From Hybos culiciformis (taxonomy: Eukaryota; Arthropoda; Insecta; Diptera; Hybotidae): a stretch of 64,000 bases of DNA. The notes under the pieces were generated by a model, which was not told where the DNA came from, made no database searches, and was given only the letters and a program-made list of their open reading frames with translations. Location: the NCBI GenBank assembly GCA_964007475.1, contig OZ023275.1, positions 34,529,381 through 34,593,380 of the forward strand, in the 5' to 3' direction. Position numbers and translations under genes: made by a program. This document shows positions 1-10,300 of this stretch, piece by piece; the first letter of the stretch is position 1; every line of letters starts with the position of its first letter.

Positions 1-799
1 TTTAAATATTTTCAACTAATTTTTTGTAATGTGTACCGTATATCAAAATTTTATTAATAAAAGAGTTTAATTAAACTAATTAAGTCTTAAACAGATCTAA
101 TTCATTTTGTTGAAGTAATGCTTATCCTAATACAAAAACTAACAATTGCATTATTCGATGTTGATTGTAATGAGTAGGAATATTTTGAATTCAATAAATT
201 CTAATTAAAGAAAAATAGAAATTTACAATCCAAGAATTTAATCAAACTTTTTTTGTAGATTTTTTTTTTCAACTTGAGTTTGTAATTATGGAATTTATCA
301 TGTTTTGTGGTCCTATATTTATATATTTTATAGAAGACTGATGAGTGAATAATACAATATTTTTTAAATATATCCAGTGAAACTACGAAAACTTTTGAAT
401 AACACAATTTAATTAACACAAACCTTTTCATTTTAAATTACATATTTATGTTCGACGATAATATTTAGTTATAGTATTTTAATATGATTATCATTAGAAC
501 TCGCCCTAGATTCGTAAAAACTATCACTTATATGTTTTCGTTAATTGAAAAAAATAATTTTCACCTTCATTTGTTCAAGATTTATCTAAATCGCATATAT
601 ATATATATATATATTTTAAGCTAATCGTAAAAAAATATAAAATTAATAAAAAAAATTAAATTTTACTATTCATTGGTGTAAAAAATCATTATAAATTTAA
701 AACAGTGAAGTTTATAAGAAGTAATATACATAATTTAAATTTAAACCATTAAAATAAAGATTTCCTGAATCTTTCTTTTGTTTCGTAAATGTGGCCCTC
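1..799. other. AT-rich non-coding DNA downstream of SRA1
   Basis: This stretch follows the SRA1 stop codon on the minus strand and must contain its 3' UTR. It includes a 20-nt AT dinucleotide run at 595-614. I see no second gene. The only longer open frame (201-431, minus) is Lys/Phe/Ile-rich translation of AT-rich DNA and looks like noise. I could not place the polyadenylation signal with confidence. Confidence 0.6.
595..614. repeat. (AT)n microsatellite
   Basis: A run of ten AT dinucleotides downstream of SRA1. Confidence 0.9.
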
Positions 800-963
800 T
801 TACATTACTGTTGAATGTTGAGTATTCCATGAGCCCGTTTGTTGCTTTCCCATTAAAATTATGTCTTTCAATGATTTTTCCCACGATGCACATACATCGA
901 AATGATCAGAAGTCAATCGATTGTGAACAGAAATAGCATCATCAAAATTTTTCTTTTTCAAAG
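800..963 (-). CDS. SRA1: SRA1 exon 3 (C-terminal helices, stop)
   Basis: The acceptor TCTCTTTTAG precedes CTTTGAAAAAG, and the join gives ...FDIAE-A-LKKKNFDDAISVHNR. The pattern of basic residues, then DDAISVHNRLTSDH, then a Trp-containing helix (CASWEKSLKDIIL) matches the C-terminal helical bundle of SRA1/Sec31 proteins, whose family pattern here is DDIH+SL..DH....W..GI+.L. The stop codon TAA is at 800-802. The exon is not visible as a long open frame because it is only 164 nt. Confidence 0.85.
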
Positions 964-2138
964 CTAAAAGAGAAAATTCAGGTATAAAATAAAAATACCG
1001 GAGTTGCAGACATTATGATTTACATATTAAACATGGGTTAAGTTGAAAAAGAACATTGTCTAAATCAATCTAACTACTTAGTAGTTAGAGATTAAAATTA
1101 TTAGGTATTTCAGTTAAATAAATAATAAAAAAACTGAGTTGCTTTTCTTTTACTTTTGTCTTCTGTTTTTATACTGAATAGGTTGATACTAACAATAATT
1201 TAAATAAATTCTATAAATTTACCTTCTGCAATGTCAAATAATTTTCTGTGAACTGATCCATTGAATGTTATCCAATTCTCAAATATCATATTCAATGCTG
1301 CATCTGTTTCTGTTAAATTTAAAGCTTGTGATATTGACAATTGTATTAATTGCTCTTTTAATATTCTAATACAATATTCTCGTAGATCTTCGTGCTCAGA
1401 ACTTTCATCTCTCAACATAGGTGGAACTCTTTGAATATTTTGTTGAAATGCATTGATTGGTTCCGAAAATTCATTTGAAACATTAAAATCTTGTGACATA
1501 GGTGGAATCATTGCTATCGGAGCAATTGACATAACTTGATCAGATGAAATTTGAGGAGGAATAACAGCTATTGGTTTTGGTGTATTATTACTATTTAATG
1601 GAAATGCTATTCTCTTCTTCAAATCTAATTTCGGTTTCACTCCAGTACTTGTGGTCTGATAGCTTTTCAATGGTGGTGGATCATTCCATCCTGGCAAATC
1701 TTGATCTTTTAAAAGAAAGTTAAATTATAGAAGGAAAAAATTGTTAATTTTTCTAAACAAAGAAAAATAGTCTTTTAAAAATTTCATTCAAGCTGCAACC
1801 AAGAAAAATCTTTATCAAAAATGCAACACAGGACCACTATCTTGCTGTGCTGAGGTGAAAACACAATTGGGGCGACGACGACGGCGACAGCGATTTTTCA
1901 TATAAAAAAATCGCCTCAATTGTTTCATTCTCATACAAATATATGGTTTTTGACAGTCGCTATCGCTGTCGTTACGCTGTCGCCTCAATTGTGTTTTCAC
2001 CTCTACGATGATTGAGAATTCAGTGTTTTTTTTTTATCTTTCGATTTTATTTTTGACACATCAGAGAAACTTACCTTTTGGTCTTGTAGACCGCATCAAT
2101 GGTTGAATTGTTGGCAAATTATTTGAACCCTCATTCAT
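800..2138 (-). CDS. SRA1: SRA1 family protein, complete 3-exon gene
   Basis: This is the whole coding span of a steroid receptor RNA activator protein homologue. The exons are 2075-2138, 1223-1705 and 800-963 (64+483+164 = 711 nt, 236 aa plus stop). All junctions are GT-AG and join in phase 1. The N-terminal third is Pro-rich and carries the family signature PGWNDPP at about residues 26-32. The C-terminal part (about 125-236) is predicted helical and corresponds to the SRA1 domain, which is also found at the C terminus of Sec31. The length is close to human SRAP. The family is known as a nuclear/cytoplasmic co-regulator whose RNA can also act non-coding in vertebrates; whether that applies here is unknown. 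The start ATG is the first one in exon 1 and leads straight into the conserved region. The gene lies downstream of the ADAM gene in the same orientation, about 11.7 kb away. Confidence 0.88.
1223..1705 (-). CDS. SRA1: SRA1 exon 2 (central part)
   Basis: The acceptor TTTTAAAAG precedes ATCAAGATTTG. Its first codon completes Asp from exon 1 and is followed by the diagnostic sequence QDLPGWNDPPP. The exon then encodes a Pro/Ser-rich linker with two IPP(Q/M) repeats and the first helices of the SRA1 domain, including the segment ending HRKLFDIAE. The donor is GAAG|GTAAAT; translation past it runs into a stop within six codons. The exon is 483 nt long, phase 1 in and phase 1 out. Confidence 0.88.
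1852..2003. mobile_element. Short inverted-repeat element in SRA1 intron 1
   Basis: A 152-bp segment begins GAGGTGAAAACACAATTG and ends with the exact reverse complement, CAATTGTGTTTTCACCTC. The inverted repeat continues less perfectly into GGGCGACGACG versus GAGGCGACAGCG. Internal copies of the CGACAGCG/CGCTGTCG motif make the whole unit foldable. It occupies about 40% of the 369-bp intron. The structure fits a MITE-like non-autonomous DNA element or a foldback element. I could not define a convincing target-site duplication, so the superfamily is left open. The 61-aa open frame inside it is not a gene. Confidence 0.7.
2075..2138 (-). CDS. SRA1: SRA1 exon 1 (start codon)
   Basis: The ATG is at 2136-2138, and the exon reads MNEGSNNLPTIQPLMRSTRP then Lys. 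It ends on one base (G) before a strong GTAAGT donor. It is too short to be found as an open frame alone, but it joins exon 2 in frame as G|AT (Asp). Upstream on the minus strand the sequence turns AT-rich, and no earlier in-frame Met precedes it in a coding-like context. Confidence 0.85.
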
Positions 2139-2431
2139 TTTTTTTTTGTTCAATTAATGCAAATTTTGTCCACCTCAAAGCAAGATTAAATAAAATATGT
2201 TAAAAAAAAAATAAATAAATAATAAAATGCAAATAGCCCCGAATGTTTTCTTTGATTGTTCGTTTCTTTTTTTTTTTGTAATTTTTTTAAAGAAAAATAA
2301 TAAAAGTAAAAAAACAAAAATATAAAACTCAAAAGAAAGAAATTCACTCAAAAAAATTCAATAACAAAATAAATGTCAAAAAATAAAATCAAGGATGTTA
2401 ATATTAAAACTTTTTAAGAAGAATGTAAATG

Positions 2432-2439
2432 TGACGTCA
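2432..2439. promoter_or_regulatory. CRE-like palindrome upstream of SRA1
   Basis: The perfect palindrome TGACGTCA, within GTGACGTCACGTCA, lies about 295 bp upstream of the SRA1 start codon. It matches the consensus for CREB/ATF bZIP factors and stands out in very AT-rich DNA. A second partial half-site (ACGTCA) overlaps it. Two looser TGACGTCA matches occur elsewhere in the window, in ADAM introns (near 18758 and 21566), so function here is inferred from position only. Confidence 0.35.
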
Positions 2440-2886
2440 CGTCAATTTTAAATAAATAAAAATGAGACGACCACTCGGAGGATGCTTCAAATTTTCCAGA
2501 TTTTACTAAATATTTTTATAATATATAAAAAAATTAGGTTTTTTATTTGAATTTAAAGAAAAGAATAGAAAATTATATAGTTTAAAATTATATAGCATAC
2601 TTTTAGGAGTGACAATTTTATATAATTGTATAAAAATAGGCACAGCAAAGAACGTCTTAAACTCTAAAAGAACTAAAATTGCTTAAATTATTCAAATTGA
2701 TGTCTTTACAAATTTTGGAATATTTGAATTTTTGGCATCACATTACTTTAAATTAAATATTTGCTCTTAACTTCTGTGGATAATTTTGCTTTTTGTCTAT
2801 CTTAATGTTGTTCGTTTCAATGTTATCATAATGTACATTAACATTTGTACGTCTTCCAAATACCAAAACTTAAATATGTACGTAGG

Positions 2887-3248
2887 CAGAGAGCGAAGTC
2901 GTGTCGACTCGCATCGACTTAGTCGAGCTAGTCGGCACAATTTTCGAGTCGCCGCTGCTGGTTCTTTTTTATCGACTCAGGTCGACTAGCTGCTGCTGAA
3001 CTTTTATTCGACTTAGTCGACTAAAATCCTTTTTTTTTTGTTTTTTTTTTTTTTTTTTTTTTTATTTTTTTTATTTTTTTTTTTATTTTTTATTTTTTTT
3101 TTTTTTAGAAAAAATGCGGATTTAGTCGACTAAGTCGATCAAGTCGAGCTGGTCGCTAAGACCGGAATTTATCGACTGAGTCGAGCCGCTGCTGGCTATT
3201 TTTACCGCAAGCCGCTGCTGACCAAAAATCAAACGACTTCGCCCTCTG
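2887..3248. mobile_element. Non-autonomous hAT-type element (MITE) A
   Basis: This 362-bp element has 16-bp terminal inverted repeats, CAGAGAGCGAAGTCGT at the left and the complement of CAGAGGGCGAAGTCGT at the right (one mismatch). It is flanked on both sides by the 8-bp direct repeat TACGTAGG (2879-2886 and 3249-3256). CAG-initial repeats with an 8-bp duplication are typical of the hAT superfamily. Both subterminal regions are packed with TCGACT/AGTCGA motifs and CCGCTGCTG blocks. The middle is a roughly 80-bp near-pure T tract (about 3028-3107). There is no transposase. Confidence 0.88.
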
Positions 3249-3279
3249 TACGTAGGTACCTGGTACATTATATTGGTAG

Positions 3280-4296
3280 TAGGGATCGCAATACCGGGAT
3301 CCCGGGATACCGGGATCCCGGTATTTCGGGAAAAAACCAATGAAAATCAATACCGGTATTATATTTGTCAAAACCGGTATTTCGGTATTTAAATTTTTTT
3401 CTGAGTATTTATTATTCACTATTTTTTGATATTTTTAGTAGATTGTTTTTTATAATTACAAACAAGTGCGGTTACTAAAAAAATAAAAGTTTTAAGAGCC
3501 CTCGACGTGAAATTCTGTTTTCTATTTTTGCAGTTTTTTTTGTTTTATTTTATAGAAAATAAACGGCCGTGAAAAATGCGACAAAAATTGTACGAAAAAC
3601 ACCTCTACCAGAAAATCACAAAACTATATTTGTTATTTCTGTGCAGAAACTGTAATTTATCAAAAAAATTAAAAATTTGTTGGAAATAAATGAAATTAAT
3701 TAAAAATTGTTTAGAAAATGAAAGAAATTCAAAATTTCACGTCACCAGCCCTGGAGAGTGGTATTTTAGCTTTATTTCTGCGTTTGAGATTTTTTATTAT
3801 CTTTTTGCTTTACTTCAGAATCCAAGCAAATATGTTCAAGTATTTTAAAGGCTGATTTGGGCCAAAAAACTCAAAAAATTCGCCTCGCCTACCCTGGAGC
3901 CAGTTATATACTCTCTAACATATCAAAAAATCACATCAGTCGAGATTGTATTAACTCTAGAATCAAAGCAAAACCAAGACCCATTTTCCGCACTGAGAGT
4001 TCTTAATAGTTTGTTGTGTGTAGTTGCATTTGTATTTACTTAAATATTTTAACAATTCTGCTGATTTAGTGTGAAAGTATTTTTTTTAAATTATTGGAGG
4101 TTGCAATTAGCAGTGGGTATGTTTTTTATTAATTAAATAATTTTTGTTTCATTTTTATAATAATTATTATAGGTATTTATTATTTTGAGAAATATTATTT
4201 TTTGGAATACCGGTATTAAAACCGGGATCCCGGTATCAGTAAAGGTCAATACCGAAATACCGGTATTGATTTTTTTTGCTTTTTTTGCAATCCCTA
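3280..4296. mobile_element. Non-autonomous hAT-type element B with CCGGTATT repeats
   Basis: This 1017-bp element begins TAGGGATCGCAA and ends TTGCAATCCCTA, imperfect 12-bp inverted repeats with one mismatch. It is flanked by the 8-bp direct repeat ATTGGTAG (3272-3279 and 4297-4304). Both ends carry arrays of subterminal ACCGGTATT / CCGGGATCCCGG motifs, at about 3291-3385 and 4205-4268, as expected of transposase-binding sites in hAT elements. I found no intact transposase inside. The ends differ from element A, so it is a separate family. Only 23 bp separate the two elements. Confidence 0.88.
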
Positions 4297-4304
4297 ATTG
4301 GTAG

Positions 4305-7300
4305 ATACAAAAATTAAAATTATTCGGTAAAATAGAATTTACGTTTTTTTTTTTTTAGTCAGCAGAATATTAATTCTGTCAATTTCAATTTTTATTTTAA
4401 CTATCCTCGAAATATAGCTTCTGTTAAGTTATAAAAATGTAGTTTCTTATATATACAATACTTTATAAATTAAGTATAGGGCCTGTTTTCGATATTCCAT
4501 TTAAGATAATTTACTTTGATAAGATACAATCATAACATATTCTTTAGTTTCCCTCAAAATCGTATATCAATATCATATAATCTACTACAATTTATATATT
4601 ATACTGATATAACAATTTTTATGGAAATCCAGCCTGCAGTCATCAGAATCCTTTGAAACAATCGGAGTCTTACCATTTTTTTAAGCTTCCTCTAATCGAC
4701 AGCATACAAAATTATTCATCGGAATTCATTAAAACAATTGAAGAAAAATTTTAAATATATAAATTGTAGGTATATGAAAATTATTTAACTAAAACTTTGG
4801 CTGGTTCAGAGCTTGTAACTCTCAATTGTTGAATCTCATTCTTCAGAAGACAATGTAAAAATGCATATTTTGCATGGAAAGAATTGAAATGGGTTTATTA
4901 GTTAGAACATTTTAACGAAGATAGGATAGTTTTTTCACACTATGGTATTTCTTACTTTATTTGCATTGCATAAATGATCTAAAAGCCTGAAAAAAAATTG
5001 TTAAAGAAGAAAGTTTTTTTTTTTAATTTTTTTGATTAATTTTTATTTAAAATTTATCTTTGTGTCATTTTTTTTTTCTTTATAATAAATTTATATTTAC
5101 AAGATGAAATGTGCTCTAAAAAGTTTAATGTGTGTTTTGTTTTCTTGAATATTTCTTTTCTTCAAAAAAAAAAATTTAATTTTTTTTTTGGTTTTTGATT
5201 TGATTTATTAATTTTTTGAAAAAATTATTTTTTGGAACAAGTTTTTTAATGTTTCGATTTTTGATGTGGAAAAAAATCGCTTATTCGTATGATTTTTTTT
5301 TTTAATTTAATAGGTATGTATGTTTTGCTTATCGTTTTTGAATTTTTTTTTTTTATGTGAACAAGTTTTATAAAATGTTTTTTTGGTTTTTTTCATAATT
5401 TTTAGGAAAACTAAAATTAATTTTCTTCCAATTTTATTTATAATCCATTTTAATGACAAAAATTTTACGTTAATGGCAGTTTCTGAATAATTTTTATTTT
5501 TTGATTTCTAACTTAAGAAAAAAAATTAAAATAATATGATTTAAAAAAAATACAGGAAAAAAAATTAATTTTATTTTGATATTTATTTTACATTTTGAAA
5601 CCACTAGTAGTTATATTAAAATTTTAATTATAAGTATAATAAAATTATATGAAATTGTTGAAAATTCAAAATTAATGAAAAACATTGCATATTTTTATAA
5701 TTAAATTTATATGTACATATGTTTTTATATACCTATATATTTTTAAATTTGTCATAAAAAGGAAACATTTAATAATTTAAATTTAAATTTGACAAAGTCA
5801 TATGTCTAAAAATTATCGACAATCAACATTCGGTAAATAATTAATTAAACAAAAAAAAAAAAAAAAATGAAAGAATCTATTTGCATTAATGTTGAAACAG
5901 AATGCGGTATCATTTTTCATTAAGGTTTTATGTTAAAAAAAAAAAAAATATGCAATGCCATCAATCAATTGATTCAAATGAATAAACTTATTTCGAAATT
6001 GTTTTATCGATACTTTTTGGTTTTATTTTATTTTTATTTTTTCTGTTTTAAGATTTCAATTTTGATTACTATGACAGGGTTTTCATAATATTCTATCTAA
6101 CACATATAAAGATTTGTCGCATTCATCAAATTAACCTGGGTATATACTATATAAATAGAGTATTCTTCTGTCATAAATAGCAAAACTTTGTTTTTTTTTG
6201 TTATCTGGCCATTCGTGTTTTATCAATATAATAATTATATATTCAAACATGTCAGAGTTTTTGAAGATCAAAATCTAGTTTTATTTTTATTTGTATATAA
6301 ATGTAAGTATATATAGTTAGTTTTAATTATGTTCTGTTGTGTTAACGAATATACAATATATATATTTATAAATATATTTAAAAAATAAAAATCATTTAAC
6401 TGACATGTACATTAAATACAATAATAAAAAATATTAATTTTAAAAATAAGGGAAATTATAATTTAATATATAATAATTTTTAGACATTGTTTTGTTTCAC
6501 TTGATAAATTATGATTTTTTACGAACTGTATAAAAAATTTAAATATAATTAAAATTTTTATTTTTGTTTTTCTAAATTCGCTAATTTTTTATTTTTTTTT
6601 TTTATTTTCATTAAATTAAAACTAAATCAAAATGTTAGGTGATCGATTTTTTATATATTTTTTTATTTTTTGTTTTGTTTTGTACATCATACAAATGAAA
6701 AACATTATTTAAAATATTTTTTTTAACCAAATAACAATTTTTTTAATAAAATTATTTTTCATAAAGTTAAAAATGAACAATTTTCTTCTTTTTTTTTCAA
6801 TTTATTTATTCTAGATATTTACAAAATATTTTTTTCATTTTTCTTTTTTTATTTATTTTTTGTTTGTTTTCATTTCATATAAATTTAATACTACCTATTT
6901 ACAATAAATTTGTTATTTTTAAATTATATTTATTTATTTATTTTTTTTTAATATTAATGTAATTTATGCTAATAATTTAATTTTTTAATTTTTTTTTTGT
7001 TTTAATTACATTAAAATATTAATTTTATTTAGAATAACGATTTTCATATTTTTAGTTTTTTTTGTTTTTCACTTTTTTGTTATGTGTGTTTTTTTTTTTA
7101 ATTATTATGTTTTTGGATATTAATCAAATTTAAAATATAATAATATGAATCCGGGTAAAATTAAGAATAAAATAACATTAATTTTCAATTAATACAAAAA
7201 CCTTTATTTTTTTAATAAATATTAAAATCAAAATTTTCAATACAACTGATAATGGTGTAAACATATATATATAGTACCTCAGTACTTTACTATAATTATA

Positions 7301-10300
7301 TAGATAGTATACTGTTGTAAATGTTTTCAGATAAAAGTATCTAAAAACTTAAATGTAGGCAATTATTTGCAATATAAATAATTTACAATAATGACAAATT
7401 TTTTTTATGTCAAAAAATTAATACATAATATCAATCTGGAGATAATTTGGTATTTTTTTTTGAGATACTGATAATTTTTATGAATTTTTATGAAATGAAA
7501 TTATAAAGATAAAAATTGATTTTTTTAATTTTTTTTTTAATTTAATTACAATTTTCACTTTATATTTGCGGATGACTTGTATTAGAAAAAAAAAAACAAA
7601 AAAAAAATTGGTGGAAGACATGAAATTAAATATCTTGAAAAAAAAAAATAAAAAATCATTTCGAGATCTTAGAATGAAAGTACCAAAAGTACAAAAATTT
7701 AGTGGAAGCCCTATTGAAAGTAAGAATTAATTATAATTTAAAAGTGATAAAATTTATTAGGCTATAAAGCTATAATAATAATTACGAACTTTAAATTTCG
7801 CACATTATATAGAAAGAAAATTATTTTTTTTGGGATCTTTTTATTTGGCATATCTATGATTTTGATAACAAAAAATTATTAAGGTTTAGTTAGAAATGTA
7901 ACATTGTAATTATTGTTCATCATAAATATAATAGTGATAGTGGAATAATAAGTGGATTTTGAATTTTTCTAGAATATTAAAAAAAAAAATTAGCAGTAAA
8001 CTTGAAGTTAATGTAAGTAAATGTAAGTTAAAAAGCAATTATAACGATTAACTGATTTTCTGTAAAAAAAAAATTTATTTAGTAATTTTTGTATGTTAAA
8101 TACGTATTTGATTTTTAATTATATATTTAGGTATGGGGTTGTAATATTTTATAGTTAATAATATCCGTTTTTGTTTTTTTTTTTAAATGTTTTATTTAAA
8201 TTTATTTTTATTTTATTTTTTCTTTTCTTTTGGCTTTCACTATGAAAAATTGTCTATTTTCTATAATATTATATAAGTGTATGTAAATTTGATTATAGTT
8301 ATTATTTTCTTCAATTATTTTTATTCATTTTCTGTATTATATATATATGTTTATACATATATTATATGTAATATATATAACATCTAAATCAATTTTTGGT
8401 TTAATTTTGTTGTTATTATAATTATTTTGTTTTGTTTTTTTTAATTTGTTTTTTTTTATATTAAAACAGAACTTATTTTTATTATTTTATTACAAATTCT
8501 TTTTAATTATTTTTTTATTTTTATTTTATAGTAAATTTTTTCCTGTTTTTTTTTTTTTTTACTTTTTATTTTTAATTTTTTTGTTTGTTTCACATAATAT
8601 TATTAACTATATAATAATTTTATATAAAATGGTTTTAGTATTCCTGTAATTCTTCAATTGAAGACATTTTTTTTTAAATAACATATCTAGAATTTGTTAT
8701 CATCATTATATTTTTATTTAATTATTTTTTTACTTTAATAATTTCATTTTCAACCTATTTACATTATATGTAAGTTTAGCTATAATAGAGATAATTTGAT
8801 TTTCCTAATGACGCGATTTTATAATATATAGTTTCTTTTTAATTATAATTTTATAGTATTAATAAAAAAAAAAATTAGTTAAATCAGAAGCACAAAATTA
8901 TAATATTATATTAAAAAATATAAAATGATAAAAAAAATTTTTTACTCCGATGTTTAATACTTAATGTAAAAAAGAAATTCAATTTATTTAACTCTAAAAT
9001 AGCACCAATATTATTTTTTTGAAAACTGATTGATTTTCACTAGAAAAAGACGGATTTTCATATAAAAATTGGAGCAATTTTATTTTTAAAATCTCTGCAT
9101 ATTAAACAAAAAAATTAATCTTTTTTCTATTACTACTGCATATTTTTGGATTCAGAGCCAAAAAAAAATAAGGTGATTTTACTTCAAAAAAATATTATTC
9201 TCAAAGATTCTCAAATTATGAAATTATAAAAAAAAAATTAAAAGTTAAAAAAAACTTTGATAAAATTAAATTAAAAAATTCTTCTGTAAAAAGCCTCAAT
9301 TCAATTTCTATGAACCATGAATTAAAAAAATTAAACAAATCATTAGTTATTTCACATAAATCAACAAATAATGGTATAAAACTTGGTGAAAAATTTTTAT
9401 TTTTAATCATATAATAAAACTTTAATTATATATGTATTTAAATATAACTCGTATAATTTGATATGAAAATGTTTGTTAAAATTATAGAAATATGTAGATA
9501 ATTATTTAAAACTGAGTTAGGAAAAATTCATATTTATAACGAAGATAAAAATTGCGTTTTGTCTTAACATGCCCTAGTTTTTTAGTGTTACTGCGTGACC
9601 GTAATCAATTGTCGGGTGCAAAAAAAAAATGTGACAACTTTAATTTCAATCAAATTTTTTATAAAATTTTGTTCAAAAGATCTAATATGATGTGTCAAAC
9701 CAAAATAAATATTTTAATTCAAGTCTGTCAACTTTATAATTTGCTTCAAATGCTTCGAACTAATTTGTATTTTACATGCATAACTTTAATAAGAACTTCA
9801 TCTCAAACTTTTGCCTATGAATTATTGATATTCGTATATTTGGAAAATGAATATATATTAGAATATATATACATATTTCGAAAATGAGAATTAAACAAAA
9901 ATAAAGTTTAGAAGAAGATAGCGTAACAGATAAATAGGGTTCATAAAACGTTATATATTTAAGTTTCATACTACCGACAGTTGTTTGTGATCACAGTGGA
10001 TGAAGACACAACTATAGAAGAAAATTGAAATGACATAATAGTTGATCAAGCGACTATAATGTACCCATAGTGGAAAATCAACCATGCGCTGAAGTAAATT
10101 AAATGATCAATTCTTGAAATTTAAATAAATTTTTAATTCTCGGTATAATACTTTATAGACACGAATTAACTGAATGCTGAAAACTGAAAGACTCGAGACA
10201 ACGTTTGAAATTTATTTTTGTGGAAATATGAATTTAAGTGTGGCGAAGTGTATTACAAACAAATTTATTAAAAAATATCTTTGAGTTTTACAAAAAAAAA

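Noticed and set aside
2786..2989. 67-aa plus-strand frame, plus 72-aa and 87-aa minus-strand frames across 3122-3419
   Set aside because: They are translations of the hAT MITE ends and subterminal repeats.
9552..9887. 111-aa plus-strand open frame
   Set aside because: No domain, no transmembrane or repeat pattern, no splice context; composition matches background.
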